Assembly (NCBI RefSeq): GCF_020005365.1
Contig: NZ_JACNML010000005.1
Location: forward strand, 1-64,000
Source of the DNA: Kangiella shandongensis
GTDB taxonomy: Bacteria; Pseudomonadota; Gammaproteobacteria; Enterobacterales; Kangiellaceae
Length of the DNA: 64,000 bases
Reading direction: 5' to 3'
Part shown: positions 53,019 to 64,000 of the stretch, in pieces
How the letters are laid out: each line of letters begins with the position of its first letter
Position numbering within the stretch: the stretch's first letter is position 1
Notes under the pieces: model-generated
Seen by the model: only the letters and a program-made list of their open reading frames with translations
The model's database searches: none
Told to the model about the DNA's origin: nothing
Made by a program: the position numbers and the translations under genes

Positions 53019-53900
53019 CTAATCATTTAAAAAATTAAGTATAGGTTGCCATATTCCTCGTCGAATTTCTTGCTTTTTCTTGAACAGACCAAAGTGCCCA
53101 ATCTTATTTAAACCAAGGTCAACCGGCCTGATAAACTGCGTTTCAATATGACAATTGGAATAGTGTTTTAATAAGCCATCGCGTGCTTCCTGAGGTGCAT
53201 ACCAGTCATCGGATATCGTTAAGCCAAACAACTTTGCTTTTAGCTTAGCGTAGTTTGAAATGTCCAACCCATGTTTCGGTGTAAACAAATATTCTTCAGA
53301 GCGCGCCCAACGTAACCACTGTTTTACCGCCGTCTTTGGTACAGGAATTGGGCCTAATAATTTGGACGAGAAGTAGTGCCCGAACTGGGCGGTCAGCACT
53401 AATGGAAAAATAACATACCAGATTGCTGCGAGTCCGTACTTCTGCCACCCTGGCCACAGTCTCCAACTGCCAACACCGCTGGCAGCGATTACAATTTTAT
53501 CAAACTCAACGCTCGAGGGTGCCAAACCCGTTATTTGGCCGCCCGCACTATGCCCCATGTAATACAGGTTACCGGGAGCATACTTATCTTTAACAAACTG
53601 AATCGCCGCTTCTAAATCCAGCTGTCCCCAATGTTGCATCAGGATGTTATCCGCAGGCATGTTGCCTTTCTGTGAATGACTGATGCCACGATAATCAAAG
53701 GTTACTACCGAAATCCCATTATCCGCCAAGAAAGCCGCGATATGTTTGTAGTATTGGTAGGGAACACCAAAAGCCGAGCCAATCACTAAAAAACGAGTGG
53801 AAGAGCTCTGCTCCTCGCCCGTTGCCGCGGGGTAAAGTGCCCCCTTTAGCTCGAAGCCATCGGCGGCGGTAAATGATACTTCTTGATACTGATAAGACAA
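53019..53900 (-). CDS. Alpha/beta hydrolase (COG4757-like)
   Basis: The 293-residue protein has the oxyanion region VIGSAFGVPYQYY, TFDYRGISHS, the nucleophile elbow GHSAGGQ and a late HFGLFKK segment with the likely catalytic His. No signal peptide is seen. A hydrophobic segment around 165-195 could touch the membrane. The substrate is not known; pairing with a thioesterase suggests acyl esters, which is a guess. Confidence 0.8.
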   Translation of the reverse strand: MSYQYQEVSFTAADGFELKGALYPAATGEEQSSSTRFLVIGSAFGVPYQYYKHIAAFLADNGISVVTFDYRGISHSQKGNMPADNILMQHWGQLDLEAAIQFVKDKYAPGNLYYMGHSAGGQITGLAPSSVEFDKIVIAASGVGSWRLWPGWQKYGLAAIWYVIFPLVLTAQFGHYFSSKLLGPIPVPKTAVKQWLRWARSEEYLFTPKHGLDISNYAKLKAKLFGLTISDDWYAPQEARDGLLKHYSNCHIETQFIRPVDLGLNKIGHFGLFKKKQEIRRGIWQPILNFLND

Positions 53901-53978
53901 AAAAGGTACCTGATGTTACGACTTTCCCTATAGATACCTTATTTGATAAAAAAAGGCCAAACCTCTTACCTATTGTAG

Positions 53979-54695
53979 TTATTGTTGTGCAAACACTTTC
54001 TGCAATAGCTCCGTCGTACGCGCAACGGGATTGTCACGAATTTTCTTTTCTTCCCGGGCTACCAAGGTAAAAAGTCCGTCTAAGGTTTCAGTCATCACAT
54101 AATCTTCAATATTCATATTCGGTTTATCAGTGAAAGGCAGCTTGTCATAAGCACCGAGTAGTTGCTTATAATCTTTATAAAAACCCACTTGCTCCATGCT
54201 GCTGGTAATTATAGGCTGAAAACGCCTCTCTAAAGTTACCTCGGTTTTGTTACGAAAGTAGTTAGTCGCCGCATTATCACCGCCACGCAAAATGCCCCAG
54301 GCGTCGGCAATCGACATGGAGCTGATGGCGTTAATAAACACTGCCTTTGCCTCACCCGATGCTTTCTCCGCAGCACGATTCATTTGCCCTTCAAAGTTAT
54401 CGACATAAGAGCCGAGCCCAACCTTACGTAAACCACTGGCCACATCGTCCAGTTGCTGCGGCACAGCAATCCTTATTAATGGGTTATTACTGAAGCCACC
54501 GCGACGGTTAGTACGGTTAACACTGTTCTTGGTACCAACTTCCAGTGCCTGCTTTAGCCCCGCAACCACTGTTTGCTCCGACAGCTGTTGATTACTACCT
54601 ATCGTATTTAAGACACGGTTAATATCGGTCGTTTTACAGCTAGTTAGCAAGAACGCTGCTCCCACTAACGTCAAAGCCACTTTTAATAACTTCAT
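53979..54695 (-). CDS. DUF4197 lipoprotein
   Basis: The 238-residue protein has a lipobox LTSC (Cys20) and the DUF4197 blocks GLKQALEVGTKNSVNRTNRRGGF, IRIAVPQQLDDVASGLRKVGLG and FINAISSMSIADAWGILRGGDNAATNYF. The family is widespread in proteobacteria with no established function. It is a single gene, in the same direction as its neighbours. Confidence 0.85.
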   Translation of the reverse strand: MKLLKVALTLVGAAFLLTSCKTTDINRVLNTIGSNQQLSEQTVVAGLKQALEVGTKNSVNRTNRRGGFSNNPLIRIAVPQQLDDVASGLRKVGLGSYVDNFEGQMNRAAEKASGEAKAVFINAISSMSIADAWGILRGGDNAATNYFRNKTEVTLERRFQPIITSSMEQVGFYKDYKQLLGAYDKLPFTDKPNMNIEDYVMTETLDGLFTLVAREEKKIRDNPVARTTELLQKVFAQQ

Positions 54696-54771
54696 GACAT
54701 ACCTCTAATATATCTATTCAACGATAGCCCCAGAAGGGCAAAGACTTGGAATCATCCGTGCGGCTGACTGC

Positions 54772-55665
54772 TTAATGGATTGATTGCACTAACCATATGG
54801 TAGTCGGAATCGTAATCACCGACAACAAAGTACTTAACGCTATAGTGTTATGCGCAACTTTTCTTTCTGACTCTACGGCCTCAACAAAAGGCATCACACT
54901 GATCCCTGTAGGACAGGCGGCCAGAATAGTCAGTGAAATCAGTTGAGTTTCATTCAAGCCAACCAGCCAGTAACCAAAGGAAAAGACGAGAGCGGGCAGT
55001 GCGATCAGTTTAATCGTAGTTACCATCAGTGTTTTCTTAATCACAGAGCGGTTAATGCTACCCAGCGATGCCAGTGAACTGCCGAGAATAATTAAAGCTA
55101 ACGGCAGCGCCGCATCGGACACCATCTCTAAGGGTTTAAACAATTGCTGTGGAATGGGTATATCAAATAAATTAAAAATCAGCCCCAGCAATACGCCGAT
55201 AATGACCGGATTACTGAAAATACTTAATGCCGCCTTAAACTTGGAAGGAGTGACATTGACCCGTGTGGAGAACAGGAAGAAGGTGGTAAATAAAATTAAA
55301 CTGTGCCCTGAGATCACTGCCAGACTGATCACCAGGCCTTTTTGTCCAGCGACCGATAAGATTACCGGTATACCTACCAGCACATTATTGGAAAAGGTCG
55401 ACGTCAGAGCGATGCGATGGCTGAAAGTCAAAGCGAGTACGACAAAAACGACCAGTACTGGCACAAAATAGGCGAAGAGGGTAACGCCGATGTCCTCAAG
55501 GCCGGTCTCATAGACGCTGACAAATAAGAAGACTGGTACAAAAGCCTTAAAGACAACCTTAGACAGATCGTCAAAAAAAGCAGAGCCCACCAGCTTCCAC
55601 TTAACCAGCACCACCCCTATCAATACCACCAGGGCGATAGGGATGATCGCATTCAGAATAATCAT
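54772..55665 (-). CDS. AEC-family (auxin efflux carrier-like) transporter
   Basis: The 297-residue protein has about ten hydrophobic segments spread over its length, with the duplicated five-helix pattern of AEC carriers and ALPLALIILGSSLASLG and ACPTGISVMPFVEA near the substrate site. It likely exports or imports a small organic acid. The gene starts 13 bp after hemB ends on the same strand, but no haem link is evident. Confidence 0.82.
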   Translation of the reverse strand: MIILNAIIPIALVVLIGVVLVKWKLVGSAFFDDLSKVVFKAFVPVFLFVSVYETGLEDIGVTLFAYFVPVLVVFVVLALTFSHRIALTSTFSNNVLVGIPVILSVAGQKGLVISLAVISGHSLILFTTFFLFSTRVNVTPSKFKAALSIFSNPVIIGVLLGLIFNLFDIPIPQQLFKPLEMVSDAALPLALIILGSSLASLGSINRSVIKKTLMVTTIKLIALPALVFSFGYWLVGLNETQLISLTILAACPTGISVMPFVEAVESERKVAHNTIALSTLLSVITIPTTIWLVQSIH

Positions 55666-55677
55666 AAAACCGCTGGA

Positions 55678-58212
<2,535 letters not shown>

Positions 58213-58257
58213 AGATTCGAAGGTTAGCGCGGCGAAAGAACCACCGCGCTAAATCAA

Positions 58258-58764
58258 TTAACCGTTAAGTTTGGCTTGAAGATCGGCGTCTTTCGCAATC
58301 ACTTTGTCACGATTAGCAACACGATCATCCGCTACCGCTTTAGCAATTGTCTCATCCGTCAATGCCATAATCTGACCAGCCAAATAAGCGGCATTCTTAG
58401 CACCAGCAGAACCCACGGCAACCGTCGCCACTGGCACGCCGCCAGGCATCATTACAGTAGACAGTAGTGAATCCTGACCGTTTAATGGGCCACCCGCCAT
58501 TGGCACACCGATCACTGGCTTTACAGTCATACCAGCAACAGCGCCAGCCAGATGAGCCGCTAAACCTGCCGCACAGATGAATACTTTACAGCCACGCGCT
58601 TCAGCATCATTCACGTACTCTTTAGTTTGCACAGGCGTACGGTGCGCAGACGTAATTTTCATCTCCACTTCTACGCCCAGCTCTTTTAGCGTGTCGTAAG
58701 TTTTTTGCATGGTAGGAAGATCTGAATCAGAACCCATAAGGATAGCGACGAAGTCTTTAGACAT
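58258..58764 (-). CDS. purE: PurE, N5-carboxyaminoimidazole ribonucleotide mutase
   Basis: PurE rearranges N5-CAIR to CAIR in purine synthesis. The 168-residue class I enzyme has GSDSDLPTMQKT, KITSAHRTP and the AGLAAHLAGAVAG loop with the catalytic His. purK is not adjacent within the window. Confidence 0.95.
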   Translation of the reverse strand: MSKDFVAILMGSDSDLPTMQKTYDTLKELGVEVEMKITSAHRTPVQTKEYVNDAEARGCKVFICAAGLAAHLAGAVAGMTVKPVIGVPMAGGPLNGQDSLLSTVMMPGGVPVATVAVGSAGAKNAAYLAGQIMALTDETIAKAVADDRVANRDKVIAKDADLQAKLNG

Positions 58765-58955
58765 GGTTTTGCCCCTAAATTGATTAAGTAACAGGATTTA
58801 CAAAATTAGGGCGAATTTTACCGACTTACGGGGCTATTGTGTAGGTTCTACGCAATAAATTTGCTAATTTTCCTGCCTTTTTGCATTAGAAAGTCTAACT
58901 CTTTACTGCTATATTTCGTTATTCCAATAAATAACAAAATAAATGAAGGGAAGAT

Positions 58956-59498
58956 ATGGAGTCGTTAGATGCGTTTAATGATGATCCCAATCACCTAAAA
59001 GGAATTGGGGGCTGGTTAATTCTGGTTGCCATTGGTGTTACCCTATCTCCTTTTATTCTGGTAGCCGATGCTTACAGCACTTATAAAGACCTTTTCTCTA
59101 TCGGTAGCTTTGAGTTATTGACCGATCCCTCGTCACCATCCTACATCCCTCATTTCGGGGCCTTAATTTATGGCGAAATTATCATCAATGGCCTATTTAT
59201 TTTGCTGGGGCTGGTGTTAATTTATCTGTTTTATAGTCAGCATCACCACTTCCCGCTGTTATATATGATTCTGGCCATCGCTACTCCGACCTTCCTGCTT
59301 GTGGATGCCTGGGCTGCCGCCAAGGTGTTACCGCAGATGGAAATGTTTGATGAAGAAACGACCAGGTTATTGACCCGATCCATTATAACTGTCGCAATCT
59401 GGGTCCCCTACATGCTGGTATCCGAGCGGGTTAAGCAGACTTTTGTCCGACCATCACAGCCCAATCAACACACCTCTGAAGAAATAACATTCAAGTAA
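58956..59498 (+). CDS. DUF2569 membrane protein
   Basis: The 180-residue protein begins with a cytosolic stretch and the DUF2569 hallmark LKGIGGWLILVAIGV, and has four hydrophobic segments (about 20-40, 72-95, 100-125 and 145-160). The family is common and of unknown function. AAGGGAAG precedes the ATG. Confidence 0.82.
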   Translation: MESLDAFNDDPNHLKGIGGWLILVAIGVTLSPFILVADAYSTYKDLFSIGSFELLTDPSSPSYIPHFGALIYGEIIINGLFILLGLVLIYLFYSQHHHFPLLYMILAIATPTFLLVDAWAAAKVLPQMEMFDEETTRLLTRSIITVAIWVPYMLVSERVKQTFVRPSQPNQHTSEEITFK

Positions 59499-59514
59499 CA
59501 GGACGAAACCTATC

Positions 59515-59823
59515 ATGTTAGAACTGAGACCTAGCTGCGAACACTGCAACAAACCATTACCACCGAATTCAACAGAGGCCATGATCTGCACTTTCGAATG
59601 CACTTTCTGCCAAGACTGCGTCGACAATATTTTGCTCAACGTCTGTCCAAACTGTGGCGGCGGCTTTGTACCCAGACCCATCAGGCCTGAAATTAACTGG
59701 AAAGATGGTAATAGCTTAGCGTTTCACCCTGCAAGCGAGAAGATAGTCCATAAGCCGGTCGATCCCGAAACGCATCGAGCTTTTGCAAAAGCCATTAAGA
59801 AAATTGCACCAGAGCGCCGCTAA
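59515..59823 (+). CDS. DUF1272 zinc-ribbon-like protein
   Basis: The 102-residue protein starts MLELRPSCEHCNKPLPPNS and continues with CTFECTFCQDCVDNILLNVCPNCGGGF, a dense set of CxxC pairs expected to bind zinc. This is the DUF1272 pattern. It lies 16 bp after the DUF2569 gene, so the two are probably cotranscribed. The function is unknown. Confidence 0.85.
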   Translation: MLELRPSCEHCNKPLPPNSTEAMICTFECTFCQDCVDNILLNVCPNCGGGFVPRPIRPEINWKDGNSLAFHPASEKIVHKPVDPETHRAFAKAIKKIAPERR

Positions 59824-59845
59824 GCGGCATTCTCTTTGTACTCAG

Positions 59846-60685
59846 CTACTGTGGCTTAGCGCTACCCATCATCTGCTCAAATACATCCCCTTGCGGCATT
59901 CCCTGAATGGCTTTCACTTTCCCTTCCGAATTTTTAAAGAAAGAGGTTGGAGTAGCACCATAGCCCAGCCGCTGCATCATATTGGTGTTTAACTGAACCC
60001 TGACTTGTCCTTTCTCCACTGCTGCTTTATTAATCTCAATACCACCCTGTGCAAACTCCTCGTGATGCATCTCCATCATCGCCTCTGGGTCATCACTACC
60101 CAAAATGGTAGCACCTTTTGTCATACTGCTTTTGCGCAAAATCGCCACCAAAATATGTCGAAACTGTACTTTACCAGCTTTAATCCAAGGATCCGCGGCT
60201 TCACGAAACTTGTGGCAGTAGGGGCAATTAGCGTCGGTAAAGGTATAGATTATGACGGGGGCGTCGTCACTTCCATCAGCGACCCAGGCGCTGTCTTCCA
60301 GCTCTTTCCAGACGCGCTCCATTCTCGGACCTTCGACCAACCGCTCCATCACCTCTGTGGTCAGGTTAACCCCTTCCGCGTCGATTAAGCTGCCAACCAC
60401 TGCATGCTTTTTGTCAGGGGTAACATAAATCGCTATAGGCTGCCCGCGCATCATGCCGGCATAGCCTATCATGCCTGCTGGCGCTTCAAAGGTATCAATA
60501 ATTTCAACGCCCTGCTCGATGATACTCTCCACTGGCAATGGGTACTGTTTGCTGCGCTCCAACGCCCCTTGGTCTTGAGCGATGGCTGTGAGTTTATCTG
60601 TTTCTTTCGTTTGTGCAGTGTCTTCTGTACAGGCCGTTAGTACTGCTGTTGTCAAAGCAATCACAACCCACTTCATCGTATTCAT
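59846..60685 (-). CDS. dsbG: DsbG/DsbC-like thiol-disulfide protein, predicted lipoprotein
   Basis: The protein is a DsbC/DsbG-type isomerase or reductase with an N-terminal dimerisation-like part (about 30-125) and a thioredoxin domain with CPYC at 154-157 inside YTFTDANCPYCHKFREAADP. The N-terminus ends in LTAC (Cys19), so it is predicted to be lipid-anchored, unlike soluble E. coli DsbG. An ATG three codons inside is an alternative start. It overlaps the TlpA-like gene by four bases, which may supply its electrons. Confidence 0.85.
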   Translation of the reverse strand: MNTMKWVVIALTTAVLTACTEDTAQTKETDKLTAIAQDQGALERSKQYPLPVESIIEQGVEIIDTFEAPAGMIGYAGMMRGQPIAIYVTPDKKHAVVGSLIDAEGVNLTTEVMERLVEGPRMERVWKELEDSAWVADGSDDAPVIIYTFTDANCPYCHKFREAADPWIKAGKVQFRHILVAILRKSSMTKGATILGSDDPEAMMEMHHEEFAQGGIEINKAAVEKGQVRVQLNTNMMQRLGYGATPTSFFKNSEGKVKAIQGMPQGDVFEQMMGSAKPQ

Positions 60686-61524
60686 AAAGAATTATCCTCG
60701 GATTCCTCGTTCATCGTATCGGTTACACGTTCAAGTTTTGCTTTTAATGTCGCCGGGGAAAGCTCACCCAGGTGGGCATCAATTAATTGTCCCTGAGCAT
60801 CGACAAACAGGGTTGTGGGTAACGCCCGGCTACCAATCAATTGCCCCATTATGGCGTTCTTGTCTGCTAACACATTATCAAGACTGAGCGACTCCTGCTG
60901 TAAAAAGCTGTCAATTACCTGCTGATGCTCGCCCTGGTTAACAAAAATAAAAGCAACCTGTGAATACTGTTGCTGTGCCTTTTCCAGAACCGGCATTTCA
61001 CGGCGACACGGCGGACACCAGGTTGCCCATAAATTTATTGCCCGTGGTTTACCCGACGCCACTGTCGAAACGTCCAGGCTCTGACCGTGCCGATCAGCCA
61101 CGATGGCCTGAGGGAGTTGCTGCGCTTTATCCTCAATCGCCCATAACGCAAACTGTGTCATCCCCCACAACATGGCACCAGCAATAAGGCCTGCTACCAA
61201 GGCCCGCCTCTGCCTTTGCTGACGCCAAGCATAATAACAGGCTAGCAGCAGCGCCGTGATAACACCGGTCGCAATATCAAAACCACCGTCACGAATATCC
61301 AACATGGACAGCCAGAACGGTTGATATTCTGAAAAGTAGCGCAGCACAAAGGCGATACGCGCTACCAGCAATGAAATAAGGAAGATATTTATCAGTGGGG
61401 AAGCCACGGAGACTTTATATTGTCGAGCAACGAGGCCTCCTACCACTAAAGCAACAGTCATGCATAATAATAGAAGAAACCGGTCTATAGGCAAGCTTAA
61501 TGGGCCAATATCAAGTGTTAACAC
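60682..61524 (-). CDS. TlpA-like redoxin with an Lgt-like N-terminal membrane domain
   Basis: The C-terminal half (about 140-280) is a TlpA/ResA-type thioredoxin fold with WATWCPPCRREMP (Cys170, Cys173) and the cis-proline block ALPTTLFVD. The first about 130 residues hold four or so membrane helices and the stretch VARIAFVLRYFSEYQPFW...LDIRDGGFDIATG, which recalls prolipoprotein diacylglyceryl transferase (Lgt) but lacks its catalytic HGG pattern. It is an inner membrane protein facing the periplasm and is coupled to the dsbG-like gene. Confidence 0.83.
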   Translation of the reverse strand: MLTLDIGPLSLPIDRFLLLLCMTVALVVGGLVARQYKVSVASPLINIFLISLLVARIAFVLRYFSEYQPFWLSMLDIRDGGFDIATGVITALLLACYYAWRQQRQRRALVAGLIAGAMLWGMTQFALWAIEDKAQQLPQAIVADRHGQSLDVSTVASGKPRAINLWATWCPPCRREMPVLEKAQQQYSQVAFIFVNQGEHQQVIDSFLQQESLSLDNVLADKNAIMGQLIGSRALPTTLFVDAQGQLIDAHLGELSPATLKAKLERVTDTMNEESEDNSL

Positions 61525-61743
61525 GATAAATCATAGTGATCAAAAAGAAAAATTGTACGGGTTTTGCCGCCGTAATGCTGTGGCTTCCGTGTAAATGTTC
61601 GGTAAATCCAGAGAAAACGTAAGGGAGGGAGAGTATAAGCTTTGATATCAAAGCCTAAAAATGCAGTCGGACTTATTGATTAGACCGATACAACTCGTGG
61701 TCGCTGTATGCAAAGCCCCAAGCTCCAAGCTGTAAAACTAAAC

Positions 61744-62223
61744 CTAGTGAGCTTGAGAGCCTTTCTCTAAGTTTTCTACCCAGGCGAATTCGGCATCACG
61801 GTCCTGCATATTAAACAGCACCATCATCACAACCCAGCGTAAACGCTCCAGCGCGACTTCTTCATCCTCTTGCTGACCCAGAGCGGTCATCCGATCAATC
61901 ACCATCTCTCTGGCATGAGCATCCAGAATACCGCGCTGCTCAAAATACATGATCGCGCCCTGTACCGCTGGCGTTAACACCAGCTGCTCCTGCGGAGAAA
62001 AGAGACGGATAGACTGAGTCGCTTCCGGCGTTGGCTTAAAGCTTTCCGATGTTGCCAGCACTAAACCATCCAACCAGTCGATTGCACCTTTAATCTCACC
62101 ATCGGTAAAACCAACGTCCTCAAGGGCCTCGACTAACGTATCGTTCGCCAGAATATGGTTGTTTTCTTCGTCTTGGAAGTTTTCAAAGATATAAAGTAGT
62201 ACGTCAAGTACGTCTTCTTTCAT
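61744..62223 (-). CDS. smg: Smg (DUF494) family protein
   Basis: The 159-residue acidic helical protein starts MKEDVLDVLLYIFENF and has GFTDGEIKGAIDWLDGL and RLFSPQEQLVLTPAVQGAIMYFEQRGILDAHAREMVIDR, the DUF494/Smg pattern. Smg lies beside dprA in most gammaproteobacteria, as here, 81 bp away. Its function is not established. Confidence 0.93.
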   Translation of the reverse strand: MKEDVLDVLLYIFENFQDEENNHILANDTLVEALEDVGFTDGEIKGAIDWLDGLVLATSESFKPTPEATQSIRLFSPQEQLVLTPAVQGAIMYFEQRGILDAHAREMVIDRMTALGQQEDEEVALERLRWVVMMVLFNMQDRDAEFAWVENLEKGSQAH

Positions 62224-62304
62224 TGGACTCTCTTTTGTCTAGGCTATACGCCCATTAAAAGTCAGTTGTGCCACTTGCTAAGCGTCCCGAAGTGTCTGCT
62301 TTCT

Positions 62305-63432
62305 TCAGTTAGACCGGCGCTGATAACCACCAGCCACGCTCACAATATGGTTATTCAATTCTAACAGTAATAACATGTGGCTGACTACATCTATTTCAAG
62401 CCCGGAGCGCTCGACAATGCTATCGATAGGGGTCACATCATAGTCAATGCAGCCAATAAGCTCTTGATATTCCTCACCCAATTCAAATTCCTCTACTTCA
62501 TTGCCACCGGCTATCATGGTCGCACCTTGACTTTCCGCTTGCCATAATGCCAGTGCCTGTAGCTCTTCGATTATTTCTTCAGCCGTCTCCACTAATTTGG
62601 CCCCTTGTTTAATCAGAGCATGGCTACCGCGAGCCAGTGGGTTATGGATCGAGCCAGGGATGGCAAACACCTCGCGACCTTGTTCCATGGCCAGTCGCGC
62701 CGTGATCAAAGAACCACTCTTTATTGCCGCCTCAACCACCAATGTGCCCAGGCTCATGCCCGAAATGATACGGTTACGGGCCGGGAAGTGAGTGGCGCGA
62801 ACACCCGTTCCCAGTGCAAACTCCGATACCAGAGCACCCTGTTCAACAATCTCCTGCGCCATCGTTTTATGGCGGGCAGGGTAGACGCGATCCAACCCGG
62901 TACCAGCCACTGCGATGGTTGGCAGTCCTACATCCAGCACAGCCTGGTGCGCGTAGCCATCCACCCCTAACGCCATTCCACTGGTTATCACGGCTCCGGC
63001 GCGAGCCAGAGTTCTGGCAAACTCGGCAGCATTGTCTTTACCTTGCGGGGTTGGGTTGCGACTGCCAACGATAGCAATCTGGTGTTGATTCAGCAGACTC
63101 TTATTGCCCTGCACAAAAAGCAATTTTGGCGCCGAGTCGGCCTGTTTTAATAGTGCAGGGTAGTCAGAACTGGTAAATGGTATCAGGTGTTTATTTTCAT
63201 CGTCGAACCAATTGAGATCCTGTTCAATGGTTTCCTCAGAAACAGACGATAACCGCTGTTTTAACCCTTCACGAAACCCAAGCTGTATCAGCTGTTTCTC
63301 AGAAAGTTCGAACAACTGACAAATGGATGAATAGTGCTCAAAAAAGGCTCGCAGCTTTCCACTGCTGATATTGATGCGGGAGAGTGCCAACCAGGCACGT
63401 TTTTCTTCATGAGTCATATCCTTATACTCCAT
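62305..63432 (-). CDS. dprA: DprA, DNA-processing protein of natural transformation
   Basis: DprA loads RecA on incoming single-stranded DNA. The start at 63432 has AAGGAT upstream and gives MEYKDMTHEEKRAWLALSRI; the frame extends further upstream without support. The 375-residue protein has the Rossmann-like core IVGSRNPTPQGKDNAAEF, SGMALGVDGYAHQAVL, AVAGTGLDRVYPARHK and FPARNRIISGMSLGTLVVEAA, then a C-terminal winged-helix region (about 310-370). Confidence 0.95.
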   Translation of the reverse strand: MEYKDMTHEEKRAWLALSRINISSGKLRAFFEHYSSICQLFELSEKQLIQLGFREGLKQRLSSVSEETIEQDLNWFDDENKHLIPFTSSDYPALLKQADSAPKLLFVQGNKSLLNQHQIAIVGSRNPTPQGKDNAAEFARTLARAGAVITSGMALGVDGYAHQAVLDVGLPTIAVAGTGLDRVYPARHKTMAQEIVEQGALVSEFALGTGVRATHFPARNRIISGMSLGTLVVEAAIKSGSLITARLAMEQGREVFAIPGSIHNPLARGSHALIKQGAKLVETAEEIIEELQALALWQAESQGATMIAGGNEVEEFELGEEYQELIGCIDYDVTPIDSIVERSGLEIDVVSHMLLLLELNNHIVSVAGGYQRRSN

Positions 63433-63531
63433 GATATATCCTTCAAATCGAATTTTTGTTGCTTCCAATAAAAACTGACCTTGTCATAACAACAAGGCCA
63501 GTTAGTAAGAGATCTATAACCGAGAAAGCTC

Positions 63532-64000
63532 TTAGTATGGGTTTCTGGCCACATCAAACAAGTGTATCGGACGCTGCGCATCCATAATCAATGCCAAGCT
63601 TACTTTCTCGTAGGTTCGGAAAACCATCAAGGTACCCGCACGCTCTTCTGGTAAAGTGACGTATGGATCTTCTTCGCCACGCTTTTCGGCTACCTCATCG
63701 AGTACTTTCTTGCCACGCTGATAAACCGTTAAGACATGGCCTTCTTCCATACCGTCCCGTTGACCTTTATTGATCGTCACTACGTTATATTGACCAATTT
63801 GCGAAACACCACCGTAAACAGATATCAACTGCGCTTCGACGTCGTGTGACGGCGCGCGAGGAGCATAGACCGGCGGTAAAGGATCTTCATTACGCGGCAG
63901 TGCGACATCGCCCTTTCGAACTTCAAGCTTTGACTTTTTAACGTCAAGTGTCGCTGGATCACCATTTTTCTCAATAGAACCATTAGCCAGATAACGCGCT
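63532..64000 (-). CDS. LysM-type peptidoglycan-binding protein (partial, N-terminus off window)
   Basis: The open frame runs from the stop at 63532 to the right edge without interruption, so the TTG at 63828 is not the real start. The visible part, ARYLANGSIEKNGDPATL through DVEAQLISVYGGVSQIGQYNVVTINKGQRDGME, ending LFDVARNPY, matches the C-terminal half of the LysM-domain proteins encoded next to dprA in many gammaproteobacteria. The LysM domain itself would lie outside. The family call therefore rests on context and on the QYNVVTINKG block. Confidence 0.8.
   Translation of the reverse strand, partial: ARYLANGSIEKNGDPATLDVKKSKLEVRKGDVALPRNEDPLPPVYAPRAPSHDVEAQLISVYGGVSQIGQYNVVTINKGQRDGMEEGHVLTVYQRGKKVLDEVAEKRGEEDPYVTLPEERAGTLMVFRTYEKVSLALIMDAQRPIHLFDVARNPY

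Noticed and set aside
63532-63828. Complete 98-residue gene starting at 63828
   Set aside because: The frame stays open to the window edge, so this is the C-terminal part of a longer protein.

Overview
The window comes from a moderate-GC gammaproteobacterial chromosome. Several gene orders are classical for that class: rsmD/ftsY-ftsE-ftsX-(yceI)-rpoH, rho/trxA/rhlB, fre/ubiD and the hemF-tsaC-purE/smg-dprA-lysM block. Gene content and codon style resemble a marine Kangiella-like bacterium, but that genus guess is an inference and not a database match. No tRNA, rRNA, CRISPR array, complete insertion sequence or replication origin was found.

Layout. 1-9435 (minus strand) is part of a type VI secretion locus: a cut-off hcp, then clpV(tssH), tssG, tssF, tssE, an OmpA-domain lipoprotein, tagJ/impE and a TssC-family (ImpD-like) gene. 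TssB, the membrane complex and VgrG are not in the window. 9654-11422 holds a secreted beta-propeller protein and a small conserved protein, with a decayed copy of a tetR 3' end between them. 11486-15491 (minus) is an operon of an MMPL/RND exporter, a LolA-fold periplasmic protein and a TetR regulator. 15622-18945 holds small conserved genes plus a UDG-like protein, an RluA-type pseudouridine synthase and RsmJ.

18954-21200 is a small AT-rich accessory patch. It has a tiny ORF, a two-gene cassette in which both reading frames are broken by single-base indels, a RelE/YafQ-like toxin with a ParD-like antitoxin under a palindromic operator, and a perfect REP-like inverted repeat. 21210-26621 is rsmD, ftsY-ftsE-ftsX, yceI and rpoH. 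The rpoH leader carries two tandem CIRCE operators, which predicts that the HrcA repressor controls the heat-shock sigma factor.

26851-27636 encodes a solute-binding lipoprotein. 27770-44236 (plus) is an 18-gene, tightly overlapping aryl polyene (APE) pigment cluster. It encodes an aromatic amino acid ammonia-lyase and an aryl-ACP ligase for the starter unit, and two ACPs, two ketosynthases, a chain-length factor, a ketoreductase and two hotdog dehydratases for the type II polyene elongation. Acyltransferases, a glycosyltransferase-acyltransferase fusion, a thioesterase and a flavoprotein follow, with a LolA-like protein, an MMPL exporter and a DUF3261 lipoprotein for transfer to the outer membrane.

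44258-64000 is mostly housekeeping: fre and ubiD, rho, trxA and rhlB, a secreted glycerophosphodiesterase, small lipoproteins, a thioesterase, a hydrolase, a DUF4197 lipoprotein, an AEC transporter, hemB, hemF, tsaC, purE, DUF2569 and DUF1272 proteins, a dsbG-like lipoprotein with a TlpA-like membrane redoxin, smg, dprA and a cut-off LysM-type gene. Function calls rest on motifs, length and gene order read by eye; no searches were run.
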